Source: Enchytraeus crypticus
Lineage: Eukaryota > Annelida > Clitellata > Enchytraeida > Enchytraeidae
DNA: 64,000 bases
NCBI GenBank assembly: GCA_905160935.1
Contig: CAJHZI010000200.1
Location: forward strand, 1,134,855-1,198,854
Direction of reading: 5' to 3'
Within the stretch, counting starts at the first letter, position 1. The number at the start of each line of letters is the position of its first letter. Below are positions 43,352 to 54,985 of this stretch, piece by piece. Under the pieces are notes generated by a model. It did no database searches and was not told the DNA's origin. It was given only the letters and a program-made list of their open reading frames with translations. The position numbers and the translations under genes are program-made.

Positions 43352-43493
43352 CAATGGCTGAAGCCATTGGCGAAGTCGGTAAGATATTCGACCGCGGATC
43401 AGTAGGTTCGGGTTCAAATCCTGGGCTCGCCCGTAACTGACATCGCTTTCGAGTGAGGAAACTGACGTTAACCTTAGCTTTTAGCTTTACCAG
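43352..43493 (+). mobile_element. SINE2 copy with fold-back 5' end
   Basis: This has GAAGTCGGTAAGATATTCGA (A box TGGCGAAGTCGG), GGGTTCAAATCCTGGGCTCG (B box) and the tail CTGACATCGCTTTCGAGTGA. Its start is a perfect hairpin, ACTTCGCCAATGGCT-GA-AGCCATTGGCGAAGT (43346-43377). Confidence 0.82.
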
Positions 43494-43624
43494 AGAAAAT
43501 AGGAATATCAGGCTAAAGGCTAAATATAAGCTATATTGATGACACCGATAGTGATAACACCAGCCTTAGATAACACCTCAGTGATATAAAACATAAATAA
43601 TACAATCGCTAGTAGAGTCTCAAA

Positions 43625-44476
43625 CGACAATTTTTTCTGTTGTTAAATTTCTTCAGAAAGTCGTCCACAGTTAACTTATTTGTAATATCATGTGCATAGG
43701 ATATTAAAACTAAGTTAGCCTTGCGTTGGTGTAGCATTGATCGTCTGTATGGTGTAAGTACCCGTGTGAGTGCACTTAAGCTTGACTCACAAGTACTGAT
43801 CGAAGCACCAACAGTTAATCCAGAAGCCAGAAGACGATAAACAGAAGGATATGTGTCTTTGTATGTAAATGCGAAGGTAGTCCAACTGCTTTGAAAAGTT
43901 CAACTCAGCCTGTTTCTTCACGAAGAAGTTTCTGGCACATTCAATTTCAGAGCAAACTCTTGTTGACTCCATATCAACTGCGCAAAGGTTTGCCAGCGTT
44001 TTTAACTTTTCTAAGTAAAGAATGTGTCATCAAATGATGCCAGAACTTTCAGTGATTCAAGAAGAGTAATCTTATTTGCACTGAATCGAGTTTCGATTTC
44101 TGAAACTGCGCGATCGATGACTCCATTGTACAGACTGCAGAGAATTTCTGTCTGTGAAATCATTGATCCAGTGAGTCCAGTTCGTGTTTGGAGGTGCTCT
44201 GTGACCACCAATTGGTTCAGTGCTTCTGGCGTTTTGACTAAGCGTCTTGAGCGACCCATTTCCAACTGACTGTCGGTTGCTGTGTTTGTCCCAAACAATG
44301 AAATTATAGAGTTCATCAAATTGTTTCCTCGAACGTAACTTCTTTACTAAATTGAGAACTGTAATGACGACCTCACTCGCTGTCAGTAGATCCTTCGCCT
44401 TCGACTGTAGACTCGCATTGGCTGGTTCCAGAATAGTTCCCAAGTTGGTGGAAGAAATAGTGGAAAAATTTCCCAA
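43625..44476 (-). pseudogene. hAT transposase, central and C-terminal parts
   Basis: Minus-strand frames 44476-44072, 44319-44011 and 43972-43787 overlap in a frameshifted coding region. It includes ANASLQSKAKDLLTASEVV, KLRSRKQFDELYNFIVWDKH and EILCSLYNGVIDRAVSEIET, which resemble the middle of ZMYM1/P52rIPK-type hAT transposases. A further frame near 43800-43625 shows TCESSLSALTRVLTPYRRSM and ANLVLISYAHDITNKL, matching the hAT C-terminal dimerisation domain (TCERSFSAL type). The N-terminus with its zinc finger is missing where the RTE fragment and TA repeats begin. The enzyme would cut and paste the element; this copy cannot. Confidence 0.78.
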
Positions 44477-44492
44477 GATATCCCAATTTGCA

Positions 44493-44494
<2 letters not shown>

Positions 44495-44548
<54 letters not shown>
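44495..44548. repeat. (TA)n microsatellite, left
   Basis: An uninterrupted TA run of about 54 bases directly precedes the RTE fragment. Confidence 0.9.
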
Positions 44549-44553
<5 letters not shown>

Positions 44554-44939
44554 GGATGTGAAACAGGGACCTTAAGAAAGGAAGATATTAGGAAACTGGA
44601 AGCATTGGAAATGTGGATTTGGAGAAGAATGGAGAGGATTAGCTGGACTCAAAAGGTTACAAATGAGGAAGTCCTGGAGAGAGTTGGCACAGATAGACAG
44701 TTGATAAATGTATTAAGAAATAGGAAGAAGAGATGGATAGGACACATTCTAAGGGGGGAAGGTCTATTAAAAGAGGTCATAGAAGGTAGAATGGAAGGAA
44801 AAAGAGGCAGGGGCAGGCCGAGATTAGGTATGTTAGATGATTTAAAGACCCACTCATATGTGGAAATGAAGAGGAAGGCGGAAGACAGAGAAGAGTGGAG
44901 GCGGTTTATGTACCATGGACCTGTCAGTAGGCAGGCACT

Positions 44940-44945
<6 letters not shown>
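44549..44945 (+). mobile_element. RTE-like LINE 3' fragment between TA repeats
   Basis: The frame encodes LYGCETGTLRKEDIRKLEAL, MERISWTQKVTNEEVLERVG, KKRWIGHILRGEGLLKEV and EGKRGRGRPRLGMLDDLKTH, ending MYHGPVSRQAL. It is the best-preserved short copy of the family here and opens and ends in TA microsatellites. Confidence 0.85.
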
Positions 44946-45072
<127 letters not shown>

Positions 45073-45287
45073 ATTATTAAAATTTATAACATTCTTAATG
45101 ATCGACATGAATAATGATCTAGTTTAGGCTCCTCGAAGTAAACGAATACAATATACTATGCGGCTATGCCGATCAAGCAGTTTTAGCAGAGGGGGCCATG
45201 ATTTTGCGAGCAATTTTGCAGGGGGGGGGGGCTCACGACTTTAGCAGGGGGCCGGGCCCCCGTGGCCCCCCTCACGCTACAGGCCTG

Positions 45288-45845
45288 CGATTCCTTGTGA
45301 TATACCATTATTCTTGAGGGATTCTGCTTATGACGAGGTGGGCTCCCTCAGACTAACATTTACTGGGCAGGGGCGTCATTCCCTGAGAAAACAATCCTGT
45401 TTCCCATAGACTACAATCCTGCTTACCCAACCTGTTTACCCATATAGTATGGACCATAAATTATGCCAAATATCAAGATTTTATAAGCCAAACACTATGT
45501 AACTGAAGGCAACTGACATGATTGTAGTTCTAAAATAAATGCTTTCTGTTGTATGAAATTCCATAAATATTACAACATAGGCCTATTGTTTACTTAACGA
45601 ACTTTAGTTAATTGCGTTTGTGTGTATGAGAAGCCAATAACGCTGTATATAGAATACATGGGTTATTACGCTTTAATTAAGCTAATAAATAACAATCTAT
45701 TTTAATGACACTTTTGTAATCAGAAATTTAGTCCTACCGGTATCGGCATCTGAAGTACCTTCGCTTTTGTTATCTGTGAGTTTTTAATTGAATTCTAAAC
45801 GAACATTACAGAATATCCAGTGTTATACAATTAGATACTGTATGC
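45288..45845. other. Non-coding stretch
   Basis: No gene is seen. The first eight bases are the right target duplication of the hAT and the last eight the left duplication of the MITE at 45846. Confidence 0.4.
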
Positions 45846-46022
45846 CGGTGGCGTAGCCAGGATTTAGTCTTGGGGGAGGCACTTTAATCTTGGGGGAGGC
45901 ACTTTAGGGAGGTACACACTGTAAGCAATGTTTTCTCTTATATTTTGGCCTTAATAAAACTTTTACATGACATCTTGGAGGGGGCATATGCCCCTCCCTG
46001 CCTCCCCCTCGCTACGCCACTG
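45846..46022. mobile_element. hAT-type MITE with 8-bp duplication
   Basis: The 177-bp unit has ends CGGTGGCGTAGCCAGG and CTCGCTACGCCACTG, imperfect inverted repeats of the GTGGCGTAGC type common in hAT elements. It is flanked by CTGTATGC at 45838-45845 and 46023-46030. Inside, CTTGGGGGAGGCACTTTA is duplicated in tandem. There is no ORF. Confidence 0.85.
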
Positions 46023-46189
46023 CTGTATGCAGAAATTTATAAATGGAGTTGTATTGTCTCTAGTATCTCTTGTTAACGTCGAACTATTTCAACATTTTAA
46101 CACCATTTCCTAAGTAGGCCTATTATAATGCAAGAAGAAATAGCTAAGATGAAAATAATTATGGAAGAGCTCGGTTCAGCTTGGCCAGA

Positions 46190-46440
46190 ATCAGGGTTAG
46201 GGTTCGGCCAGTGTTAGGGTTCGGTCAGTGTTAGGGTTCGGTCAGTGTTAGGGTTCGGCCAGTGTTAGGGTTCAGCCAGTGTTAGGGTTCGGCCAGTGTT
46301 ATTGAGTTCGGCCAGTGTTATTGGGTTCGGTCAGTGTTAGGGTTCGGCCAGCGTTATGGTTCGGCCAGTGTTAGGATTCGGCCAGTGTTATTGGGTTCGG
46401 TTCGGGTTCAGCCAGTGTTAGGGTTCGGGATCGGTTCGGC
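46190..46440 (+). repeat. 17-bp minisatellite containing TTAGGG
   Basis: Around fourteen units of GTTAGGGTTCGGCCAGT vary at one or two bases (GGTCAGT, TTATTGGG). Each intact unit contains TTAGGG, the ancestral animal telomere hexamer, but spaced by GTTCGGCCAGT-like bases, so it is not telomeric DNA. Confidence 0.85.
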
Positions 46441-46810
46441 CAATGTTCCAGATTTCGGTTCGGGTTCCTTTCTTTTCCCATCTGTACTATACACTGTACA
46501 CTACACCCGGGGCGTCCACCCCCCCTAGAGTAAAGACGCAAGCTTTCCCACCCCCCGATTTTGACAAGCCAAAAAATCAACACGCAAATTCCGCCAAAAT
46601 GTGTAAAATTCAGTTAGGCCTACTGTGTGTAAGTTGTAACTGCGTTTTAAAGTAGCCTAGGCCTATTGTCAAACTACATAAAGATTAGAGAGACGATTAT
46701 TCAGAACAGTAACATAAATTAAGTAACCCACAAAGAACGATCAACATCGAATTAGAATGTGGCTGTTTATGAATTCGAGATAGAAATTGCTAATTTGCCG
46801 GATTAATTCT
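46441..46810. other. Non-coding stretch
   Basis: No gene is supported here. Confidence 0.3.
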
Positions 46811-47394
46811 CTAGTCTCTAGGAGACTTTATGTTTAGAAGCCGACGTACATTTCGTGGACTGTCAATATTTATGCATGGCTTCCTTCTCAATGACTGGTT
46901 ACGAATTGCTTGCAATTTTTTGAGATAAGCTTTAGCAGAAGGATCAAACTGGGCTAAAAATCCGCTCAAGCTCAGAAACTTTCCATGGCCACCGTCATGA
47001 CTGCGTACAGCAACCATTTCAGCAGCCAGCCATTGCAGTGCCTTGGTGGCCACAATAGCTGCCTTTCGTCTTTCTATTACAAGTGCATTCCTTAAATATC
47101 TTGTTGGCAGTCGATCTTCTTTCCGAATATCCAGGACTACCAATTAATTTCTGCTGTTCTGTGAATTATGGTAGATTCATGTACACTCAGATCTCTCGCA
47201 GCATAGGACCAGTTGTTGATACCTTTAAAAACCCAGGCTGTCGATTCTGTTGCTGGTCCACCAAACATTATAGAGTGTAAGCAATGCAGCCTATCAGACG
47301 ACTTACTGTACGAGAGCCGTTTTCGCTGCCGAGTTGTCTGCAGAGTTGTCTGGCAGAGTGCTGTAAAAGTACGAATGCAGGCATCTTCTGCCAT
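46811..47394 (-). pseudogene. Unassigned ORF pair, possibly hAT transposase N-part
   Basis: Two minus frames overlap: 47394-47137 (SIMFGGPATESTAWVFKG) and 47143-46811 (RLPTRYLRNALVIERRKA, AIVATKALQWLAAEMVAVRS, GHGKFLSLSGFLAQFDPSAK). The second recalls the segment of ZMYM1-type hAT transposases that reads roughly G-x-FLxLLxxLAxxDPxxxxHL, and would come before the parts seen at 44476-43625. It lies outside that element's inverted repeats, so it would be a separate copy. This is a weak resemblance from memory. Confidence 0.4.
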
Positions 47395-48757
47395 TCGTCA
47401 CTGGAAACTAAAATCGTTCGGACGGTTGGCATATCTTGCTTAGAAGCATTGCTATTGTGGACTTGTCAATTCTTCGTCTTGAATAGAGAGCAGGATCTTC
47501 AATGTCGTCTTTAGAACTTGATTCATTTGATAGCTGTTCATAGAGTTATGCGAGCATACTGTGACGGACGCAGCTACTGAAGCAAGATTTTTGTTGAAAA
47601 ATCAACCTCAGTATCAACATTAACCTGTGTTGTACAAAAGACGAGCAAGATGGAGATTCGGAATGAAGAAGTCGAGCATGATGATTCTTCTAGCTTGGTG
47701 GAGTCTGTTACTTTCTCTTTATTGTCTGCTAATTTATGGCGTGACCAAACATCACCATGTTTGACTGCTCAGATTTCATATTGACAAGTCAATCCCCGCA
47801 TAATTTTGGAAGCATGTTTTGTGTTACCCACTTTTCACTTTGCACATAATTGCTGCGCACAATTCTCTCTCCTCAAGACATTATAATATCTTGCTTACTT
47901 AAATTACGATACTTATATTTCTATTATTTCTGAAGAAGCTGAACTGTTATAGTTTACAATTTTTAGTAACAACATTAAATTTATTGCTTATAAAAACTGG
48001 AATAAGCGTGACATAAATATTATATTAGGCAGTTTAAACTTTATTGTTGCATATTTATGCAAACAAACATTCCTGCTGTAAAAAGTTAAAAACCATCATT
48101 CATGATGCTATTGATCACTATGTAACCACATTCACTCCTATTAGCAATCACAATTGTCCATTAAAGATGTCAGGCCAAAACCCCAGAAAATCTATCATTA
48201 ACTTAGAAACTAAAACCTAAATACCCCTGTACAGTATACACGTTTCGCTTTAATCTAGGCTACTATAATATTAATAAATTGAACGGTAGAAATGCAAGCC
48301 GAGGCCAACATTACAATTTTATAAAAGGCTAAACTCCTCTCATTTTACCTAAAAGTTTTCCGAATAATAGACAACTATATGTATGTAAATCTCAATTAGA
48401 TCTATTTATTGTCCTCCTTGTACATGTACTTCATTGGTACTGTACTACAACTTCAATTATGACCCGTAAATTAAGGTACAAGCACATGTACACTACATGT
48501 AGGCCCTATATACTTACCGTCAGAGTATTACTGCCTGGGTTAACTAGCGTGTGAGATCACTGAGACGCGTGCTAAGATATGATTCGTGCAGAATTTAATT
48601 TTCTATTTTTCTACTTCCCCCCTGTTTTTAAAGTTCCGTACCTTTTTCCCCCCCCCCCCCCCCTATTTTTCCAACGATGCAGCTTGTGTGGACGTCCCTG
48701 CACTACACAGAGTTTCAGCATTTATACTCTCTCCCTCTCGCTCTCTCTCAGGGACGT
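47395..48757. other. Non-coding stretch
   Basis: No gene is supported. A poly(C) run of about 15 bases lies at 48649-48663. The small plus frames across it are low-complexity. Confidence 0.35.
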
Positions 48758-48870
48758 CTCATATATATATATATATATATATATAATACTATAATATATA
48801 ATATATATTATATCTATATATATATATCATATATATATCATATATATATATATAGGCCCTATATATAGAT
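48758..48870. repeat. (TA)n-rich microsatellite
   Basis: TA runs with ATC and ATA interruptions, preceded by a CT-rich stretch (48725-48757). Confidence 0.88.
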
Positions 48871-49069
48871 ATCTTTATTATGCCACTTAAGCAAACAAAG
48901 CACATTAGCACATAAGCTTACAGAACAAAACAAAAAAACGCAAACACGCAACAAAAGAAGCAAAGAAATAAAAAGAAAACAATACACTGCATTTCGACAC
49001 GTACACCAACATAAAGCACATGTCGGTACTTTAATCAATTAATAATCTCGTTAAATGCTGTAAAGCTGA

Positions 49070-49199
49070 CATTAATGTCAGTTTCATCACTCGTAAGTGA
49101 CATCAGTGACGGGACAGCCAAGGATTTAAACCTCACACTATAAAACCATTTGATCCGTAGTCGGATAACTTACCGACATCGCCACAGCTTCAGCCAGTT
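49070..49199 (-). mobile_element. SINE2 copy
   Basis: Plus-strand words in reverse order: CACTCGTAAGTGACATCAGTG, GGATTTAAACCTCACACTAT (diverged B box), CCGTAGTCGGATAACTTACC and CGACATCGCCACAGCTTCAG. This is an older copy. Confidence 0.72.
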
Positions 49200-49753
49200 T
49201 GGAATATTTTTTGTAGGGAAATGAAGCATAAATGTCAAGCAACAGCTGACGGGTTGGCTATGCTCTGGCGGGCCAAGGTAAGTAGCCAGGGCCCTTGAAG
49301 GTCCGTAGGAAAAGGTTTGGAATCTTATCATCAATTTTTAAAAGGAATTATATGTATAGCGCGTCAGAAGATTATTATTATTCCCTTGATAGCCCGTCTC
49401 GTGGTCCACATGAGAGAGCCCTCAGTGTGGAGGCTGCTTGAAGAGTTTGACTCGGATGATGTGAAAGCACAAGAGGGCGTCCAAGCACGCGCGCAAAGAC
49501 AACACAAGTTATAATTTATGTACACTTAGATATCAATACTTTCATATTTAAAATAACAAAAAAATGTTTTGCTTCATTATATCTGATCCTTTTTCATCAT
49601 TCCCTGATCCTTTTTCATCATTCCCTACCATTTCCCTACCATTCTTCTAGTTCAAAATACCATACTTTTGGTTTTCCATCTTTTTCAACAGATCCTAAAT
49701 TAGTTTTATAATTAATTTCAAATTAATGTAAGCATAGATGTGTTGATGAGCGT

Positions 49754-50565
49754 CTATTTGAGATGTATGGCCTGAATGTGTTTACGTAAATAATGTTTCG
49801 CTGCAAAGTTTTTGTTGCAAACAGCACATGTGTGAGGTTTAAGACCTCTGTGCACGGCATCAACGTGCCTCTTAACATCTGAAGCTTGAGTGAAGGCTTT
49901 GTCGCATTCAGCACAGGGATAATCTTTCTGATTCTGATGCACAGCAGTCAAATGTTTCTTGAGATCACAGTTAGTAGCACACTTATACGTACAGAGAGAA
50001 CACTGAAAGCCCTTCACTCCCTCGTGAACAGCCCTCCTGTGACGTGTTAGGTTGACTCTTCGCGCAGTTTTATAGTCACACTTGTCGCATATAAAAGGTT
50101 TTTCCTCACAGTGGACGGCCTTCATGTGATCATTGCAGACCTGCTGCGTTGAAAAATTCTTGTTGCAGATCGGACACTCGAACGGTTTTTCCTGATTATG
50201 CACAGAGCGAATATGTCGTGTAAGAGCCACTTTCTCTGAGAAACAGGAATTACAGAGAGGACACTGGTGTGACCTTTGCTCTAAGTGAACAGCAATGATA
50301 TGAGACTGCAATCTATGATTGTAGCTGAAGCTGCAACCACACTGATCACAATTAAACTTCTTGTCTCCATGCACATGATTGACGTGTTGCTTCAGATACC
50401 TTCTTAGACTGAATGATTTGTCGCACTGAGAACAACCATACTGAAGGTTCTTCGCTTGTATTTGTTTTGTGTGTAACTTCAAATGTTCCATTGTTTTAAA
50501 AGCTTTAACTGGTTTTTCGAGATCAGTTTCTTTATTAATTGTTGATCTCCTTGAGTCAAGTGCAT
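49754..50565 (-). CDS. Eight-finger C2H2 exon, gene D
   Basis: On the minus strand the exon starts at 50565 after the acceptor TTGCTTATTTCAG, in phase 1, and reads DALDSRRSTINKETDLEKPV, then a degenerate first finger lacking its cysteines (FKTMEHLKLHTKQI). Eight good C2H2 fingers follow: CSQC, CDQC, CPLC, CPIC, CDKC, CSLC, CAEC and CAVC, the last closing HIQAIH, then LK and the stop at 49756-49754. Linkers such as VHCEEKPFIC match the family. The acidic exon at 55991-55277 is in phase; joined they give about 508 residues. It is likely a nuclear regulator; target unknown. Confidence 0.85.
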
Positions 50566-51137
50566 CTGAAATAAGCAATAATTTAACAATAAAGTATAAA
50601 GGTAAACAAAAAATAAATGATATTATTTATCTGTTTTAACAGACACACTGTTACAGTTATCCATACGTATACCCTACGATATATGGGCATAAAGACAAAT
50701 ATAAAGTAAACAATCCATTAGAAAAAGGTCTAAAGCTAAATTTAACATTTGTTTCTGTACCACAACTTCGTTAGGGATACTGCTAAATAAGGCAGTAATA
50801 ATGCTCTTTGTAGGCTTTTAAGTTTTAACTCTCCCAACCCCATTTCATTAATAGTAATAATTCCTTTTTTAGCTAGTACAATAAATGTCTAAAATAATAT
50901 TTTGGTTACAATATTCAGTAGTCCAACAACGTATCCTTTAGAAACCGAGTGTTGAAATTAAAGCTTCAATAATAAAGAAATAAAGAAAAATGATGAATAA
51001 TTAAGAAATTAATCACGCGGAATGAATTACTGTCCAAATAACTCCGATTCATGGTTGCATATGAGCTATGCGAGTTTCTTTTACGATTCAAGAGATATCA
51101 ACCAGTCATATAAGCTGTATATGCATAGAGTTCAAAC

Positions 51138-52532
51138 CAGGGTTGGCAAGTTTTTGCCACTAAGTGGAAAAAAACCGGATTTTTCCATGGCAAAAAATGT
51201 CCCGGCAAAAACTAGTTTTTGCCATGGCAAAAACTGGAAAAACCGCCTAAGCGGCAAAAACCCTCCGGGCAAAAGTCTTTCTTGTCTAAAACATAAAAAC
51301 TAGTAACAACTACATTATATTGCAGTCCCAATAATTGGTCACACAGAGATATCAAGTTTCTGAAACACAAGTAGTGTAACACCTTATAACAAAAACAAAT
51401 CCCTGAGGCATAAAGTTATTAACTTTAAAAACTAGATTACAAAAAGTAGCACACAGTGGTGACATTAAAAAATATTTAACTAGCTAAAGTAAAGGTTAAA
51501 TTTGGATGTAATGAAAAAAATGTGGTCACAGATTATGCTAAGAATATGGTTAAAATGAGACGAGTTTAAAGGAGGAAGATCAGGGATTAATTGTGTATGG
51601 CTGTGCGGCACATACACTGAATTTGCTTGAACAGGCACTCACACCGGCTGCTATATTGAAGTAGATCATTGAAGTGCAAAAATATTTCAAGAACCGTCAT
51701 GCCCCTGGTGCAGGGCTGAAAGAGTATCCACTTTCAGTGAAGTCTCAGCTACCTGGTGACACCAGATGGAATAGTCAGCTGACATGTATTGATACATTTC
51801 TTCGCATCGACAAGCTTATATCAATATTGCAGAAGAGCATGAACAAGAAATTGAACCAAGAATTTGTCACCTAGTCAATAATTTCAACCTTTACTGACAA
51901 ACTAAGGACTTGATATCAAGGCTTCGACCAGTTGCTTCAGCTCTAGATAGATTGCAAAGCGTCAAAGCGAGTTTAGCAGATACTTGTCATGAATGACTTT
52001 CACTCTTGATTACAGAGAGTTTGCAACCACATCGAGCAATCATTCAACAGATACTAATAAAAGTATAATAAAAATAACTGATAGAAATCAAAGAACTGCA
52101 AAAAGAAATCTGTTAAGAGCCTAAGCTGTTCAATAATTAATATAATTAGCAGTAATTTTGTGTTAACAAGCTAGTTAAGTTAAGGTAATCTACAATTTCA
52201 AATACTGTGAAGCAAGTTCTAAAGAATTATTTTTTTTTAAATTTAATGTAAGTGGCAAATTGATATTAATTTGTTTGTTAATATTTCTAACATCAAATAT
52301 AACTTATAAAGTTTATGTTGTAAACGATATAATACATTTACGAGCATAAAATATTTATAGTCCAGTCTTGGTGTTTTAGACGGTTTTTCCCAGTTTTTGC
52401 CGGTTTTTCCCAGTTTTTGACATGGTTTTTACCGGTTTTTGCCAGTGTCCTGGCAAAAACAAAAAAATTATTTTAAAAAAAGCAAAACAATTATTGAACA
52501 AAAATTTTTGCCATAGCAAAACCCCAACCCTG
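51138..52532 (+). mobile_element. hAT transposon remnant with 8-bp duplication
   Basis: The ends CAGGGTTGGCAAG and CCCCAACCCTG are inverted repeats, flanked by GTTCAAAC at 51130-51137 and 52533-52540. Sub-terminal regions are packed with GGCAAAAAC / GTTTTTGCC words in both directions. Inside is a transposase remnant (51590-51874). At 1395 bp it is an internally deleted copy. Confidence 0.88.
51590..51874 (+). pseudogene. hAT transposase fragment
   Basis: The plus frame reads VYGCAAHTLNLLEQALTPAA, then after a TAG QKYFKNRHAPGAGLKEYP and VKSQLPGDTRWNSQLTCIDT. The GCxAHxLNL and LPGDTRWNSQ landmarks are conserved in hAT transposases, where the RW segment is part of the catalytic core. Upstream and C-terminal parts are missing. 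Confidence 0.78.
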
Positions 52533-53436
52533 GTTCAAACTCTTCTGCAATGCTGGCAATGATAATTTAAAATCCAAAAACCGATACCGAAAAGTCCCAG
52601 TACTTCCGATAGGAGCTTCGATGAATCGAGCGTAAGCCTAGCATTGAAGCTGCAATTAAATACTGCTGCATTAGACTAGATATTTTGTAATTACATATAT
52701 TGAAGAGAAAGTGTCTGCCATATAGGCCTGTTTGAGCCTGAAATACATATATAAGCACTTATTCTCTCTCTCTGTCTCTGTCTCTTTTCTCAATTTTCTT
52801 TCACTCTCCATAAACAGCACTCCACATATCAACCGGTTAATCTTTCACACTATGTCTTATCCTCAACTAGCATATACTATACAATATACTGTATATATTT
52901 AAAAATGGCATCTGAGGAGACTTCTCATTGCCTTCCTCAGAGTAAGCTTAGTCGTTTCTTACGACGATTGCAGTTAACGTCTGTTCTATTCTTCAATGTC
53001 CCGGACTCAACATGGGAAAGGCAATTGATAAATAGTATTAAATTTAACTTTTTAAGATCTTGGTTTCGACTGGAGACTAGGTGGTCAAAGCTTCAGTTTT
53101 GAGTCTATTTAAAACTTTAAAAAGGTCTCCTTCATAAATCTGGCATAAGCTATATAATGCATCTTGACTGATTTAAGGAGCTTTTAAAAACAAAAACCCA
53201 TTAAAAATAGCAAAACTATACTACACAACTGGTATAATATCTTAAATCAATTTACTGGTACAAACTTTACCAACTTACTGGTAGAAACTGTCTTATTAAG
53301 CAGCAATTAAATGTTCAATGTTCATTATTTTGCGTCAAGAAATTTCAAAAGTATTTGAGAAACAAATTGTGTCAATATAATTATTAAAGTTTTACAGTAA
53401 TTAACATCAGATCCAGATGAATGCCATACTTAATAC

Positions 53437-53578
53437 TTGGCTGGAGCCAATGGCGATGTCGGTAAGATATTCGACCGCGGATCAGTATGTGCGGGACTCA
53501 AATCCTGGGCTCGCCCGTCAATGATATAGCTTTCGAGTGAGGAAATTGAAGTTAACATTTAATTTAGCATTTTTACTT
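53437..53578 (+). mobile_element. SINE2 copy
   Basis: TTGGCTGGAGCCAATGGCGA, GTCGGTAAGATATTCGACCG, ACTCAAATCCTGGGCTCGCC (B box) and the tail AATGATATAGCTTTCGAGTG / AGGAAATTGAAGTTAAC. Confidence 0.8.
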
Positions 53579-53677
53579 TTTAATAAAGGGAAAATAAAAA
53601 TATTTGGCACCATTTTAGTTATAATACGCTATTAAGTTTGCTTCATGTTAGCAATCGTGAATGATATTGGGGCCCGC

Positions 53678-53943
53678 TATCACTCCAATCCAATACCACT
53701 CCTATCCTATACCACTCCAATATGATACCACTCTTTTACTGTACCACTTCAATCTGATACCACTCCAATCCTATACCACCACCATACTAGACCACTCCAA
53801 TCTGATACCACTCTAATCCTATACCACTCCAATCTGATGCAACTCCTATCCTATACCACTCCAATCTGATACCACTCTAATCCTATACCACTCCAATCTG
53901 ATACCACTCTAATCCTATACCACTCCAATCTGATACCACTCCT
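53678..53943. repeat. 16-bp minisatellite (ATACCACTCCAATCTG)
   Basis: Units of ATACCACTCCAATCTG and ATACCACTCTAATCCT alternate, giving a 32-bp higher-order unit for part of the array. It ends where the LINE fragment at 53944 begins. Confidence 0.88.
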
Positions 53944-54985
53944 AAGAAAATGAACGTCTGCCCAATGATGTCAGAATATTTGGAACAGAGGGAAGATTGG
54001 CATCAGTGGAACGAAGTGCACGTGAAGGACGATAGGGAAGAAGAATTTCACATAAGTAAGAAGGATTGCCAAATCGCAGAGTTTTGAAAGTTAATACAGC
54101 TATTTTATATTTTATGCGTTGATTCACAGGGAGCCAGGGAAGACTGCGAAGTAGAGAAAGAGAGCGAAGTCGAGAGGACTTACAAACAACACGTGCAAGA
54201 TAATTTTGGACGTGCTGCAAACGATTGAGAGAAGAAAACAACCCATGTAATAATGAATTAATCATTAATTAATGAATGAGTTATCAAGCTTTGAATGAAC
54301 TATAGAAATTGCAAGAATAGTGGCTGAATTTCCAGTAAGGGATCCCTTACTGGACATAGTTGCCTAATCTGACAATTCTGAAAGAAAGAAGTGTGAAATG
54401 AAAGAGATATGGGATTTAAGAACAAGGTTTTCATCAAATATGACTCCAAGGTTTTTGGTGGATTGAGAAGGTCTAAGAGCAAGATTTTTAAAATGAACAG
54501 AGTTATTAGTAATTTTACTTCTTTGCAAAAGAGTGTCAATTAAAACGTGTTCAGTTTGGAGCGATTAACAGCAAGACCATTAACACAAAACCAGGAATAA
54601 ACCTGGTCTAGAATGGATGAGTTAGTTTCTGGTTGGAATCATGATTAGAAAAAGAAATGTATAGACAGTATAGCTGTATGTCGTCTGCATAGAAGTGAAA
54701 ATTTACGGAGGCAAAGTCAAGCAGGCAGCTAAGTGGAGTAACGTATAAAGAAAACAGCAATGGATCTACTACAGAACCTTGTGAACCACCGCTTAAGAGC
54801 GACAATTCAAAAGAGCGATCTTGACCAATAACGAAAGAATGCGTACAACATGAAAGATATGATGTGAGAAGAGAAAAAGCAGAATCAGAAATGCCGAAGC
54901 AGGATTTTAGCCAGTTTATTAGAATGTAATGGTCTATAGAGTCAAAGGCAGCAGAGAGATCTAGAAGAACCAAAAAGGTCTAAAA
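53944..54985 (-). mobile_element. L2-like LINE fragment (RT)
   Basis: Minus-strand frames: 54973-54608 with MVLLDLSAAFDSIDHYILIN and FHFYADDIQLYCLYISF, 54539-54300, and 54265-53942 with LPWLPVNQRIKYKIAVLTFK. It is the same family as 1323-3203, 3'-truncated at the minisatellite and without the tail. One change turns the usual GVPQGSVxGPLLF into SGGSQGSVVDPLLF, so the RT is dead. Confidence 0.85.

Noticed and set aside
45177-45287. G- and C-rich stretch as a CpG-island promoter
   Set aside because: It is the sub-terminal part of the hAT element, as shown by the inverted repeat and 8-bp duplication.
47641-47780. Short plus frame MEIRNEEVEHDDSS as an acidic exon of the zinc-finger family
   Set aside because: It is Asp/Glu-rich at its start but lacks the CYP motif and the phase-1 GTTTG donor, and no in-phase finger exon follows on that strand.
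53678-53943. Evenly spaced repeats that could suggest a CRISPR array
   Set aside because: Units are contiguous 16-bp repeats without unique spacers, in an animal genome. It is a minisatellite.
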